Origin: Zhihengliuella alba
GTDB taxonomy: Bacteria; Actinomycetota; Actinomycetes; Actinomycetales; Micrococcaceae
Assembly: GCF_039538765.1 (NCBI RefSeq)
Contig: NZ_BAABCJ010000002.1
Coordinates: 248,001-312,000 of the forward strand
Reading direction: 5' to 3'
Length of the DNA stretch: 64,000 bases
Below the pieces are notes generated by a model. The model searched no databases. It had not been told where the DNA came from and saw only the letters and a list, made by a program, of their open reading frames with translations. Position numbers and translations under genes: made by a program. Shown one piece after another: positions 1 to 8,127 of this stretch (position 1 is its first letter; each line of letters starts with the position of its first letter).

Positions 1-1507
1 CGTAGGCGCTGGACCGGCCGAGCAGGTCGGCTTCGGTCAGCAGGCCGAGCTTGAGCCCGTCGAAGACGAACCCGCGGCCGGCGACCGCCGTGGTGATCTC
101 GATCAGCCCCGGCGTCGGAGGCTCCTCCAGCGACCCGACGCGGTGGCAGGGGATCCCGGCGTCGTGCAGGAGCTCGGCGATGCGCTGCGCGGGGCCCGGC
201 CCGTCGGTGGCGACCACGAGCCGCCACTCGTCCCGGACGCGCGAGCCGATGAACTCGAGCATCTCGGCGACGTCGCCGCGGTAGCCGCGCGGCTCGCGCG
301 CGTCGAGGGCGAGCGTGTCGACGTCGGGCAGGGTGTCCTCGTCCTGCGTCAGCGACGTCAGGGACCACCAGGAGACCCGGTGCTCGGCGGCGTCCAGCAG
401 TGTGTCCCCGAGGGTGCGGAAGTTGCCGGCGTCCAGCGACTCGGCCACGCCGTCGGCCTGGGCCAGGTCGACCGGCGCGGCGCCGCCGTCGGACGCGGTG
501 GACCATGCGGCGGCGAGGAACTCCTGGTTCGTCTCCACCAGGTCGTTGGACCGGGAGCGCACCCGCTCCGGCTCCATGATCACGGCGATCGAGTGCTCCG
601 GGAGCTGGCCCACGAAGGGGACCATCCGGTCCACGAGCAGCGGCGCCAGGGACTCCATGCCCTCGACGGCGATGCCGCCGGCGATCTTCTCGAGCATGTC
701 CGCCGCGGCCGGCATGGCCGACTTCAGCTTCGCGGCCCGCGACTGCACGGCCGGGGTGATCAGCAGCTCGCGGCACGGCGGGGCGTACAGCTCGGTGGGC
801 ACCTCGCCGTCGCTGGCCGCCAGGGAGCGCTGGTCCGCGATCGAGAACCAGCGCATCTGGTCCACCTCGTCGCCGAAGAACTCGATGCGCAGCGGGTGGT
901 CCTCCGTGGGCGGGAAGACGTCCAGGATGCCGCCGCGGACGGCGAACTCGCCCCGGTGGGTCACCATGTCCACCCGCGCGTACGCGGCATCGGCGAGTTC
1001 GCGGACCACGTCCTCGAAGTCCCGCTCCTCGCCGACCCGCAGGTGCACCGGGGCGAGGTCGCCGAGACCGTCGACCAGCGGCTGCACCACCGCGCGGATG
1101 GGCGCCACCACGACCTTCAGCCGGCCGTCCGGGTGGCGCAGCCGGCGGAGGACGGCGAGCCGCTGGCCCACGGTGTCCGAGCGCGGGGACAGCCGCTCGT
1201 GCGGGAGGGTCTCCCAGCTGGGGAACAGGGCCACCGACTCGGCGGGCAGGTAGGCGGCCAGGCCAGCGGTCAGGTCCTCGGCCTCGCGGCCGGTGGCGGT
1301 CACGGCCAGCACGACGGCGTCGCGGCCCTCCGCTCCGGCGGAGGCGAGGCCGTCGAGGACCTCGGCGACGAGCGGAGCCCGGAGACCCGCGGGCCCGGAG
1401 ACCGCCAGATCCCGGCTGCGCGCCTCGTACGGCTTGGACGCGTACGTCCGGATCTGAGCGAAGGTGCGGTCTTCGGAGAGCGCAGCGCGCAGGCCGGAGA
1501 GTGCCAT
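1..1507 (-). CDS. mfd: Transcription-repair coupling factor Mfd, N-terminal 502 residues (3' end outside window)
   Basis: Mfd removes RNA polymerase stalled at DNA lesions and recruits UvrA. The reading frame opens at ATG 1507 and stays open to the left edge, so only the N-terminal half is present. The product has the UvrB-like module: a segment FPSWETLPHERLSP near residues 95-110, then RGGILDVFPP and RIEFFGDEVDQMR near residues 190-220, which are hallmark Mfd/UvrB residues. The RNA polymerase-interaction and helicase motor domains would lie beyond position 1. The start is supported by a purine-rich AAAGGG a few bases upstream. The upstream neighbour DUF2505 is divergent, separated by about 190 bp. 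The identification is secure from the N-terminal motifs; no helicase motif can be checked here. Confidence 0.93.
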   Translation of the reverse strand, partial: MALSGLRAALSEDRTFAQIRTYASKPYEARSRDLAVSGPAGLRAPLVAEVLDGLASAGAEGRDAVVLAVTATGREAEDLTAGLAAYLPAESVALFPSWETLPHERLSPRSDTVGQRLAVLRRLRHPDGRLKVVVAPIRAVVQPLVDGLGDLAPVHLRVGEERDFEDVVRELADAAYARVDMVTHRGEFAVRGGILDVFPPTEDHPLRIEFFGDEVDQMRWFSIADQRSLAASDGEVPTELYAPPCRELLITPAVQSRAAKLKSAMPAAADMLEKIAGGIAVEGMESLAPLLVDRMVPFVGQLPEHSIAVIMEPERVRSRSNDLVETNQEFLAAAWSTASDGGAAPVDLAQADGVAESLDAGNFRTLGDTLLDAAEHRVSWWSLTSLTQDEDTLPDVDTLALDAREPRGYRGDVAEMLEFIGSRVRDEWRLVVATDGPGPAQRIAELLHDAGIPCHRVGSLEEPPTPGLIEITTAVAGRGFVFDGLKLGLLTEADLLGRSSAY

Positions 1508-1656
1508 GGTTTTCCCTTTCGGAAGTCCGTGGGGAGGGCAACACGAAGACCCGGGATCCACCGAGGACGGGAATACCGGGAGCTGTACAAGATTACCCCG
1601 TCGGCGGCGCACCGTGCCGGGGCGCGCGGTGCCATCGGCCTGAGCACCGGCTCGCA

Positions 1657-1662
1657 TAGAGT
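1657..1662 (+). promoter_or_regulatory. Candidate -10 box for the DUF2505 gene
   Basis: TAGAGT matches the actinobacterial TANNNT -10 pattern and lies 38 bp before ATG 1701. This leaves a leader of roughly 30 nt that contains AAGGAG (1688-1693), so this gene is not leaderless, unlike many others in the window. Confidence 0.4.
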
Positions 1663-1700
1663 AGGCCGGAGACGGACGTCACCGAAGAAGGAGCACCCCC

Positions 1701-2201
1701 ATGGCCCTGAGCGCCACCACCACCCTGCCCTACCCGGCCGAGCGGATCGCCGAGGTCTTCGCCGACCGCGAGTTCGTCCAGCACGTCAGCACCAAGGCCG
1801 GCGGCACACTGACGGACTTCGACGTCACCGGCCCGGCCTCGGGCGCCTTCACGCTGACCGCCGTCCGCGCCGTGCCCACCGATCGCCTGCCGGACCTGGC
1901 CCGCAAGTTCGTCGGCGCCACCATGACCGTCACGCAGCGGGAGAACTGGTCCGTGCCCGCCGCCGACGGCAGCCGCACCGTGGACATCGCGATCGACGTC
2001 GCGGGCGCCCCCGTGGACGTGAAGGCCGTCCAGCGCCTGGTCGCACGCGGCGGGGAGACCGTCGTCGAGCTCTCCGGCGAGGTGAAGTCCAGCGTGCCGT
2101 TCCTCGGCGGCAAGATCGCCTCCGCTGCCGAGCCGTTCCTCGGCAAGGCCCTCAACCTGCAGGCCAAGGAGGCCCAGGCCTGGCTCGACGGCCGCGCCTG
2201 A
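1701..2201 (+). CDS. DUF2505 family protein
   Basis: A 166-residue protein of the actinobacterial DUF2505 family, which is predicted to have a START/SRPBCC-like lipid- or ligand-binding fold. The match rests on overall character: an N-terminal YPAERIAEVFADREFV segment, a central antiparallel beta region, a GGETVVELSGEVKSSVPF stretch, and a C-terminal helix ending in KEAQAWLDGRA. There is no signal peptide or membrane segment, so it is cytosolic. AAGGAG seven bases before ATG 1701 fixes the start. The downstream P-loop/PqqD-like gene begins 11 bp after the stop on the same strand, so the two are probably co-transcribed. The biochemical function of the family is not known to me. Confidence 0.8.
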   Translation: MALSATTTLPYPAERIAEVFADREFVQHVSTKAGGTLTDFDVTGPASGAFTLTAVRAVPTDRLPDLARKFVGATMTVTQRENWSVPAADGSRTVDIAIDVAGAPVDVKAVQRLVARGGETVVELSGEVKSSVPFLGGKIASAAEPFLGKALNLQAKEAQAWLDGRA

Positions 2202-2212
2202 CGGACCGGCAC

Positions 2213-3520
2213 GTGTCTGACTCATCCGTCCCCGGGCGGCCCGACGCCTGGCGCTTCCGCGCCCGCGCCGCCGCGGGGACCTTCGCTGCGGCCGGACTCG
2301 ACGAGGCCGAGTCCCGCACCCTGGAGACGGCCTGGAGCCGCTGCCGCCCCGTGCTCGACTCGGGGGTGCTCGACTCCCCCGTGCTCGACTCCGGGCACGC
2401 CGAGGACGGCCTCGTGAAGCACCCCGGGCACGACTGGGAGGGCTTCCACGAGCGTCTGGTCTACACGGCCACGGGGGCGGCCATCGCCTCCGGGCGGGGC
2501 GAGGCCGTGATGCTCCACGGGGCCGCCCTGGCGCTCCCCGAGTCGGGGGCGACGATCGCGCTCGTCGCGGCCAGCGGAGTCGGCAAGACGACCGCCACCC
2601 GGGTCCTCGGCCGGCACTTCGGCTACCTCACCGATGAGACAGTGGTGGTGCGGGAAGACGGCGGGATCGTCCCGTTCCCCAAGCCGTTGTCGCTGCTGCC
2701 GCCCTCCGGCCGGCGGCCCAAGCGCCAGGCCGGGCCGGACGAGCTCGGCCTGCTGCCGGCCCCGGAGGCTCCGGTCCTGCGTCGCGTCGCCGTACTCGAC
2801 CGCCGGGAGTCGGCTCCGCAGTCCCCCACCGCGACGCGGATGCCGCTCTCCGAGGCACTGGAGTATCTGGCGCCCCAGACCTCGTCCCTCTCGCATCTGC
2901 CCCGCGGGCTGTGCCGCCTGGCGGAGCTTCTGGATGCCTGCGGCGGGGCGCTGCGCCTGACGTATGCGGAGTCCGAGACGCTGGTGCCCCTCGTGCGCCG
3001 GCTGCTCTCCGCTGCCGGACCGGACGCCGGGACCGGCCGCGCCGCGCACCTGCAGCCCGGGGATGCCCAGCACGAGGGGTCCCAGCACGAGGGGTCCCAG
3101 GACGGGCACGAGGGTTCCCAGGAGGAGGGCCGCCCGGGCGGGCCCGCACGCGAGTGGGCACCGCTGCCCCTGGGACCGGACGTCCCGGCCGCAGGGCACT
3201 CCGGCGTCGCTCCGGCGGCGGGCGGCGACTCGGGAGGCGGGGCGGCTGACGGGCTGCGGCGCTACCGGCGCCAGCGCGCCGACGACGCGATCGCCATCGA
3301 CGATGCCCTGGGCCACAGCCTGTCCGTGCTCATCGACGAGAAACTGGTGGTCCTCCGCGGGCTCGGGCCGCTCCTCTGGGAACTGACCGCCGAGCCCCGC
3401 ACGCCGGAGGAGCTCCTGGCCGGCGTCGTCGCGGCCGTCGGCGAGCACCCCGACGGGGCACGGTTGCTCGACGAGCAGCTCGAGACGCTGGTGGAGCACG
3501 GCGTCCTCGTGCGCAGCTGA
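2213..3520 (+). CDS. P-loop (HPr-kinase-like) protein with C-terminal PqqD-like domain
   Basis: A 435-residue protein starting at GTG 2213, 11 bp after the DUF2505 stop. Residues near 119-133 form a Walker A motif (AASGVGKTTATRVLG). It is followed by LTDETVVV and a FPKPLSLLPP segment, an arrangement typical of HPr-kinase-like P-loop proteins found beside peptide-modification genes. The last 75 residues (from IAIDDALGHSLSVL to LVEHGVLV) resemble PqqD, the winged-helix fold also called the RiPP recognition element. Two low-complexity insertions come from tandem DNA repeats: LDSG/LDSP units near residues 47-61 and HEGSQ units near residues 286-304. No radical-SAM enzyme, peptidase or precursor peptide is adjacent. 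The fold calls are moderately sure; substrate and function are unknown. Confidence 0.65.
   Translation: MSDSSVPGRPDAWRFRARAAAGTFAAAGLDEAESRTLETAWSRCRPVLDSGVLDSPVLDSGHAEDGLVKHPGHDWEGFHERLVYTATGAAIASGRGEAVMLHGAALALPESGATIALVAASGVGKTTATRVLGRHFGYLTDETVVVREDGGIVPFPKPLSLLPPSGRRPKRQAGPDELGLLPAPEAPVLRRVAVLDRRESAPQSPTATRMPLSEALEYLAPQTSSLSHLPRGLCRLAELLDACGGALRLTYAESETLVPLVRRLLSAAGPDAGTGRAAHLQPGDAQHEGSQHEGSQDGHEGSQEEGRPGGPAREWAPLPLGPDVPAAGHSGVAPAAGGDSGGGAADGLRRYRRQRADDAIAIDDALGHSLSVLIDEKLVVLRGLGPLLWELTAEPRTPEELLAGVVAAVGEHPDGARLLDEQLETLVEHGVLVRS
2351..2395 (+). repeat. In-frame 15-bp tandem repeat, three copies
   Basis: Three copies of a 15-bp unit starting GTGCTCGACTC lie inside the P-loop/PqqD-like gene and encode V-L-D-S-G/P repeats. 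The period is a multiple of three, so copy-number change would not shift the frame. Confidence 0.85.
3068..3121 (+). repeat. In-frame 15-bp tandem repeat in the linker before the PqqD domain
   Basis: Two perfect copies of CAGCACGAGGGGTCC, followed by degenerate copies, encode a Gln-His-Glu-Gly-Ser linker. It sits between the ATPase-like and PqqD-like parts of the protein. Confidence 0.8.
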
Positions 3521-3597
3521 TCCCTCCCGGGCCCACCTCGCTCTGACGCCGCCCTCCCGACTCCGGGGCGGACCTCAGAGGTGGAATTCCGAGGCGG

Positions 3598-3636
3598 CGC
3601 TCAGAAGCGTCGCTCAGAGGGCGCGCTCAGAGCCCG
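3598..3636. repeat. 13-bp tandem repeat spanning the lepB stop codon
   Basis: Three units beginning CGCTCAGA occur at 3598, 3611 and 3624. The third contains the lepB stop codon (TCA on the plus strand at 3627-3629). The period is not a multiple of three. It lies between the converging P-loop/PqqD-like gene and lepB. Confidence 0.8.
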
Positions 3637-4397
3637 TCTCTGCCCCACGGGATCAGCTTCAGCACCACCTTGCCGACCACATCGTCCGTCTCCACCGGCC
3701 GGAAGCAGTCCTGACGCGCTGCGTCATCGCCCTCCTCCGGCGGGAGCGCCGAGCGGCACCCGATGACGGAGTCCGCGGAGTTGCTGCGGTGATCGCCCAT
3801 CACCAGTAGCTCGCCCTCGCCCACGGTGATGGGTCCGAAGCAGCGTTGCGAGCGGTTCTCGGTGGCGCAGTCGAGGACATCCGGCTCGAACGGGTAGGTG
3901 TTGCCGCGGTACGGCTCCTCCTGCGGCTCTCCGTTGACGAGGAGCCGGCCGTCGTCGTCGCAGCACTCCACGGTGTCCCCGGGCACGCCGACGACCCGCT
4001 TGACCAGGTAGTACTCGCTCGAGGGGCCGATGCCCGTCAGGTCGCCGAACCACTGCGCCGCCCGCAGGAGCGGACCGGGCTCGGGCAGCTGGGGCTCCCA
4101 CGCGCCGTCGGCGCTGAAGACGACGACGTCGCCGCGCTCCGGAGTCGTCTCCGGGTACGGGATCCGGTTGGCGACGATGCGGTCCCCGACGTTCAGCGTC
4201 GGTTCCATGGAACCGCTGGGAACGGTGAAGACCTTCACCACGAAGGCCTGCACGAGGGCCACCACCACGAGGGCGACCAGCAGGTTCACGATGAAGCTCA
4301 GCCAGAACGGCCAGGGACGGCGCGGGCGGCGCGCCCCGCCGTCGGCCGGGGACCCGGCGTCCTCCGCGACCCGGCCCTGCGGCTCCTCCCCGGCCAC
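3627..4397 (-). CDS. lepB: Type I signal peptidase
   Basis: Cleaves signal peptides of exported proteins at the outer face of the membrane. The 256-residue product has one N-terminal membrane segment (about residues 33-53), then PSGSMEP with the catalytic serine at 63 and YLVKRVVGVPGD with the general-base lysine at 133. A GDHRSNSADS box follows. I chose GTG 4397, two bases after the sufU stop; a longer frame to 4460 would run back inside sufU. Two Cys residues in ECCDDDG and further Cys in the C-terminal half could form disulfides outside the membrane. Tight spacing suggests co-transcription with sufS-sufU, an odd partnership functionally. The Ser/Lys dyad and family boxes make the assignment secure. 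Confidence 0.93.
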   Translation of the reverse strand: MAGEEPQGRVAEDAGSPADGGARRPRRPWPFWLSFIVNLLVALVVVALVQAFVVKVFTVPSGSMEPTLNVGDRIVANRIPYPETTPERGDVVVFSADGAWEPQLPEPGPLLRAAQWFGDLTGIGPSSEYYLVKRVVGVPGDTVECCDDDGRLLVNGEPQEEPYRGNTYPFEPDVLDCATENRSQRCFGPITVGEGELLVMGDHRSNSADSVIGCRSALPPEEGDDAARQDCFRPVETDDVVGKVVLKLIPWGRDGL

Positions 4398-4399
4398 GC

Positions 4400-4864
4400 C
4401 TAGGCCTTCGCTGCGTCGAGCAGGGCGTTCTCCGCCGCGACCCAGGAGAGCATGGCGCATTTGACGCGCGCCGGGAACTTGGAGACCCCGGCGAACGCGG
4501 CGCCGTCGCCGAGCCGTTCCTCGTCCGGTTCCGTGGTGCCGCGGGAGCGCATCATCTCGCGGAACTCGTCGATCAGCTCCAGGAGCTCGCCGCGCGTGGT
4601 CCCCGCGGCCATCTCGCTGAGCACCGACGCGGCCGCCATGGAAATGGAGCAGCCGTTGCCCTCCCAGCTGATGCGCTCGATGATGCTCTGGTCCGTGGTG
4701 CCGTCCAGCTCCACGCGCAGCCGGATCTCGTCGCCGCAGATCGGGTTGTGCTGGTGCGACTCCCCGGCCGGGTGCCCGCCCTGCGGGTCCGCCAGCGGCT
4801 CGCCGACGCGGCGCTTGGCATGGTCCAGGATGATCTGCTGGTAGAGCTGTTCGAGCCCGCTCAC
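4400..4864 (-). CDS. sufU: Fe-S cluster assembly sulfur-transfer protein SufU
   Basis: SufU accepts persulfide sulfur from the desulfurase SufS through a zinc-bound site and passes it to the SUF scaffold. The 154-residue frame starts at GTG 4864, overlapping the sufS stop by four bases (GTGA), a translational coupling signature. Cys43 (NPICGDE), Cys72 (GNGCSIS) and Cys136 (VKCAMLSW) are the conserved zinc/sulfur cysteines, and the Asp45 after Cys43-Gly is also conserved. Length is normal for SufU. The sufBCD scaffold genes are not in this window, so the SufS-SufU pair seems detached from the main cluster, or the rest lies elsewhere. lepB follows after two bases. Confidence 0.93.
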   Translation of the reverse strand: MSGLEQLYQQIILDHAKRRVGEPLADPQGGHPAGESHQHNPICGDEIRLRVELDGTTDQSIIERISWEGNGCSISMAAASVLSEMAAGTTRGELLELIDEFREMMRSRGTTEPDEERLGDGAAFAGVSKFPARVKCAMLSWVAAENALLDAAKA

Positions 4865-6165
4865 GGTGTCACTCCAAAGAAGCCACGGACGTCGGCGACG
4901 GCGCTGAGCAGCGCGTCGACGTCGTCCTCGGTGTTGTACAGATAGGTGCTGGCGCGGGTGGTGGCCGTGACCCCGAGCGTCCGGTGCAGCGGCTGGGCGC
5001 AGTGATGGCCCACGCGTACGGCGACACCGCGACTGTCCAGGAACTGCCCGACGTCGTGCGGGTGGACGCCCTCCACCGCGAAGGTGGCGGTCCCGATCCG
5101 CTCCACGCCCGCCGGTCCGATGAGCCGGACGCCGTCGATCCCGGCCAGGCCCGCGGCCATGCGGGCACCGAGGTGCTCCTCCCAGGCGGCGACGCGGTCC
5201 ATGCCGACCTCGTCGAGGTAGCCGACCGCGGCGGCGAGCCCGATGGTCTGCGCGATGCGCTGCGTACCGGCCTCGAAGCGATTCGGTGCCGGCAGGAACT
5301 CGGCGCGCTCCATGGTGACCGTGGTGATCATGGAGCCGCCGGTGAGGAACGGGGGCATGGCGTTGAGCAGCTCGCGCCGCCCGTAGAGCGCGCCGATGCC
5401 CGTGGGGCCCAGCATCTTGTGCCCCGAGAACGCCATGAAGTCGACGTCGAGCGCCTTCACGTCCACGGGCAGATGCGGGACGGACTGGCACCCGTCGAGG
5501 ACGGTGAGCGCGCCGACGGCCCTGGCCCGCGCCACGAACGCTGCGACGTCCGTGATGGTGCCGAGCACATTGGAGACGTGTGTGAAGGCGAGGATGCGGG
5601 TGCGCTCCGTGACGACGTCCTCAAGCCGGTCCACCTGCAGCGCGCCGTCGGTCGTCACCGGGATGTAGGTCAGGGTGGCGCCGGTGCGGAACGCGAGCTC
5701 CTGCCACGGGATCAGGTTGGCGTGATGCTCCTGCTCGGTCACGACGATCTCGTCGCCCGGCCCCAGCCGGAAGCGCTCGGCCGCCTCGCCGCCGCGGCCG
5801 GCGCTCGCGTTGGAGCAGGCGTAGGCGATGAGGTTCAGCGCCTCGGTGGCGTTGGACGTCCACACGAGTTCGTCGTCGTCCGCGCCGATGAAGCGTGCGA
5901 CGGCGGTGCGAGCCGCCTCGTACTGGTCCGTCGCCTCGACGGCGAGCGAGTGGGCGCCGCGGTGCACGGCTGCGTTGGCCCGCTCGTAGTAGTGCTGCTC
6001 GGCCTCGAAGACGCAGCGCGGCTTCTGGCTCGTGGCGCCCGAGTCGAGGTACACGAGACCAGGAGTCTGCGTCAGCAGTGGGAAATCGGCGCGGAGCCGG
6101 CCGACCTCGGCGGGGGTCAGGCCGGTCTCCGGTGTGGCGACGGTTGGGCTCGGAGTAGATTCCAC
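4861..6165 (-). CDS. sufS: Cysteine desulfurase SufS (class II aminotransferase V family)
   Basis: A PLP enzyme that removes sulfur from cysteine to give alanine and an enzyme persulfide for Fe-S assembly. The 434-residue protein has TEALNLIAYA for phosphate binding, the PLP lysine at 250 within SGHKMLGPTGIG, and the persulfide cysteine at 389 in GHHCAQPLH, where the SufS type carries RxGHHCA. A short Thr/Pro-rich N-terminal extension precedes the core. It starts at ATG 6165 and overlaps sufU by four bases. Upstream, 6166-6300 is non-coding and may hold the operon promoter and a possible iron-regulator half-site. Confidence 0.95.
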   Translation of the reverse strand: MESTPSPTVATPETGLTPAEVGRLRADFPLLTQTPGLVYLDSGATSQKPRCVFEAEQHYYERANAAVHRGAHSLAVEATDQYEAARTAVARFIGADDDELVWTSNATEALNLIAYACSNASAGRGGEAAERFRLGPGDEIVVTEQEHHANLIPWQELAFRTGATLTYIPVTTDGALQVDRLEDVVTERTRILAFTHVSNVLGTITDVAAFVARARAVGALTVLDGCQSVPHLPVDVKALDVDFMAFSGHKMLGPTGIGALYGRRELLNAMPPFLTGGSMITTVTMERAEFLPAPNRFEAGTQRIAQTIGLAAAVGYLDEVGMDRVAAWEEHLGARMAAGLAGIDGVRLIGPAGVERIGTATFAVEGVHPHDVGQFLDSRGVAVRVGHHCAQPLHRTLGVTATTRASTYLYNTEDDVDALLSAVADVRGFFGVTP

Positions 6166-6264
6166 GCGAAGTCCTTTTCTCGCGTGCGGCTCGAACAGTG
6201 CCGGGCCGCAATTTCGCTACGTGTCTGTATCCGAATCATCCCACTTCGACGTGCCGTGCACACC

Positions 6265-6283
6265 CCAGCACTGCCTTACCTAT
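6265..6283. promoter_or_regulatory. Possible DtxR/IdeR-type half-site upstream of sufS
   Basis: On the minus strand this reads ATAGGTAAGGC followed by a poorly matching second half. The first half fits the left arm of the remembered DtxR/IdeR consensus TTAGGTTAGGCTAACCTAA well, but the other arm does not. It is about 100 bp before the sufS start. This is a weak candidate for iron control. Confidence 0.25.
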
Positions 6284-6300
6284 GCCGCGCGGTCTGCGGG

Positions 6301-6879
6301 TCAGCCGGCGAAGCGCTCCTGGGCGGCCTCGAGGCCGCGGGTGACGAGGAGCTCGACGGCGTCGGCGGCGTCGTCGATCAGGAACGGCAGTTCCTTCTTC
6401 TCGGTGGTGGAGAAGTCGCGGAGCACGTAGGCTGCCGCCTCCATGCGCCCCGGGGGCCGGCCGACGCCGACCCGGACGCGGGGGTAGGCCTTCGTGGAGA
6501 TCGCCTTGGAGATGTCGCGCAGGCCGTTGTGGCCGTTCTCGCTGCCGCCGACCTTGACCCGCACGCGGCCGAAGTCCACGTCGATCTCGTCGTGGACGGC
6601 GATGACGTGCGCGGGGTCGACGGAGTAGAACTTGGCGAGGGCGGAGACCGGTCCTCCGCTGAGGTTCATGTAGGTCAGGGGCTTGGCGAGGACCAGCCGG
6701 GGCCCGCCGATGCCGAGGCGCCCCTCGGCGACCTGGGCGCGGGCCTTGTGGGCCTTGAAGTTGGCGCCGAGGCGCACGGCCAGCTCATCCACGACCTTCT
6801 GGCCGATATTGTGCCGATGATGCGTGTAGCCGGGCCCGGGGTTTCCGAGCCCGGCTACAAGCCAGATGTCCTGGGACAT
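6301..6879 (-). CDS. pth: Peptidyl-tRNA hydrolase
   Basis: Hydrolyses peptidyl-tRNA released from stalled ribosomes. The 192-residue product begins with the family signature GLGNPGPGYTHHRHNIG; His23 in the RHN motif corresponds to the catalytic histidine. VHDEIDVDFGRVRVK, the GGSENGHNGLRDI box and the RVGVGRPPG segment follow in canonical order. Length is standard. The start ATG 6879 lies 11 bp after the rplY stop on the same strand, so rplY-pth form an operon as in many actinobacteria. sufS follows after a 135-bp gap and probably has its own promoter. Confidence 0.96.
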   Translation of the reverse strand: MSQDIWLVAGLGNPGPGYTHHRHNIGQKVVDELAVRLGANFKAHKARAQVAEGRLGIGGPRLVLAKPLTYMNLSGGPVSALAKFYSVDPAHVIAVHDEIDVDFGRVRVKVGGSENGHNGLRDISKAISTKAYPRVRVGVGRPPGRMEAAAYVLRDFSTTEKKELPFLIDDAADAVELLVTRGLEAAQERFAG

Positions 6880-6890
6880 GGAGTCCGAGA

Positions 6891-7484
6891 TTACTCGGCG
6901 GACTCGGCGGAGCCCTCGGACGCGGCCTCGGCCGGGGTGTCGGCGCCGCGCGGGGCGTGCACGGTGGCGACCACGGCGTCCGGCTCGGTCAGCAGCGTGG
7001 TGCCGGCCGGGAGGACCAGGTCCGAGGCGTGCAGCAGGTCGCCGACCTCCTTGCCCTGGACGTCCAGGGTCACGTACTCGGGCAGCTGCGTGGCGTCGGC
7101 CTCGACGGACACGGTGAAGAGCTCCTGCTCGAGCATGCTGCCCGGCGCGGTCTCGCCCTCGGTGTGGACGTTGACGTCCACGGTGACCTTCTCGCCGCGG
7201 TTGACGACCAGCAGGTCCACGTGGACCAGGAAGCCGCGGATGGCCTCGCGCTGGATGTCCTTGGCCAGGGCCAGCTGCGACTTGCCCTCGACCTGGAGGT
7301 CGAGGAGGGCGTTGGAGTGGCGGAGGGCCAGCGAGGCCTCCTGGGCCGGGAGCAGCACGTGGATCGGGTCGGTGCCGTGGCCGTAGATGACCGCGGGGAC
7401 CTGGCCGTTGGCACGGGCGCGGCGGGCGTAGCCCTTGCCGAACTCGGTGCGGAGCTCTACCGGGAGCTTGAACTGATCAGTCAT
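6891..7484 (-). CDS. rplY: 50S ribosomal protein bL25 (general stress protein Ctc type)
   Basis: Binds 5S rRNA in the large subunit. The long (Ctc) form of 197 residues has an N-terminal bL25 domain (ELRTEFGKGYARRARANGQVPAV, given here in part: GKGYARRARANGQVPAV) and a C-terminal TL5/Ctc beta domain (about residues 95-180, QLPEYVTLDVQGKEVGD). An acidic Ala/Glu/Ser-rich tail ends the protein. ATG 7484 is preceded by a purine-rich stretch. It leads the rplY-pth operon. The 240-bp upstream spacer contains two GGCCGGCC palindromes and a CACACGTGTG palindrome that could belong to its leader. Confidence 0.95.
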   Translation of the reverse strand: MTDQFKLPVELRTEFGKGYARRARANGQVPAVIYGHGTDPIHVLLPAQEASLALRHSNALLDLQVEGKSQLALAKDIQREAIRGFLVHVDLLVVNRGEKVTVDVNVHTEGETAPGSMLEQELFTVSVEADATQLPEYVTLDVQGKEVGDLLHASDLVLPAGTTLLTEPDAVVATVHAPRGADTPAEAASEGSAESAE

Positions 7485-7536
7485 GGTTTCTCCATCTTCG
7501 ATGCGTCGTGCACGCCCGGGTGCCGATCAGCAGAAC

Positions 7537-7589
7537 GGCCGGCCACGTCAGTGCGTAGGCCGGCCGAGAAATCTAGGGACACACGTGTG
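7537..7589. other. Palindromic leader of rplY
   Basis: Two copies of the 8-bp palindrome GGCCGGCC (7537-7544 and 7558-7565) can pair with each other into a hairpin with a 13-nt loop, about 55 nt before the rplY start. A 10-bp palindrome CACACGTGTG lies at 7580-7589. Regulation of rplY by these is only a possibility. Confidence 0.35.
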
Positions 7590-7713
7590 GTGTCGCTAGC
7601 CTCGTCGATCACGGAATCGGCCATCGGGCCGTTCCCTCGCCTGGGCATTCGCAGCCCATCCTACCAGCCCGTGCAGGCACCGGGGCCGCGGCCCCTCCAC
7701 CGGCCCTCCGCAC

Positions 7714-7719
7714 TACAAT
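7714..7719 (+). promoter_or_regulatory. -10 box of the small PqqD-like gene, leaderless
   Basis: TACAAT is followed by exactly six bases and then ATG 7726. No Shine-Dalgarno sequence is present between them, so transcription probably begins at or next to the start codon. Confidence 0.6.
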
Positions 7720-7725
7720 CGCTGC

Positions 7726-8127
7726 ATGACTCCCACTGCACCCGAACGGCCCCACGGCGAGGGACAGGCCGGCAGCACGGCCCGGGGATCCGCCCCGGTC
7801 CGCTACCGCCGGGCGAGCGAGGTCGCCGAGGTGCGCTCGGAGACGGAGGACCGGCACGCGCTCCTGCCCCTGTTCGACATGGCCGGGCGGCCGCCGAGCG
7901 AGGCACCCCAGCCGCTCGTGCTCACGGGGTCGGCGTCGGCGATCTGGGACGCCCTCGGTGCGGCCCCCGGCGAGGGTGCCACCGCCACCGAGATTGCCTG
8001 CACGACGGCGGCCGAGTTCGGCGTCGAGCCCGCGGAGATTGAGACCGACGTCGAGCAGTTCCTCGACCGGCTGGCGGACGCCGGGCTGGCCGAGCGGGTC
8101 CCGGCCTCCAGCGACGCCGTCCATTAG
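7726..8127 (+). CDS. PqqD family protein (orphan RRE-like)
   Basis: A 133-residue protein with a Gly/Pro-rich N-terminus and a C-terminal PqqD-like winged-helix region of about 85 residues. The pattern is LVLTGSASAIWDALG, then a variable loop, then a hydrophobic helix (VEQFLDRLADAGLAERV), as in PqqD and the recognition element of RiPP enzymes. No modification enzyme, precursor peptide or transporter lies next to it. A related domain occurs 4 kb away at the end of the P-loop protein (2213-3520). It is probably leaderless (TACAAT six bases upstream). It converges on prs, with a shared terminator between. The function is unknown. Confidence 0.65.
   Translation: MTPTAPERPHGEGQAGSTARGSAPVRYRRASEVAEVRSETEDRHALLPLFDMAGRPPSEAPQPLVLTGSASAIWDALGAAPGEGATATEIACTTAAEFGVEPAEIETDVEQFLDRLADAGLAERVPASSDAVH

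Noticed and set aside
143..3520. A 1,125-residue open frame on the plus strand
   Set aside because: Most of it overlaps mfd and DUF2505 in other frames and is an artefact of high GC. Only the part from GTG 2213 is a real gene.
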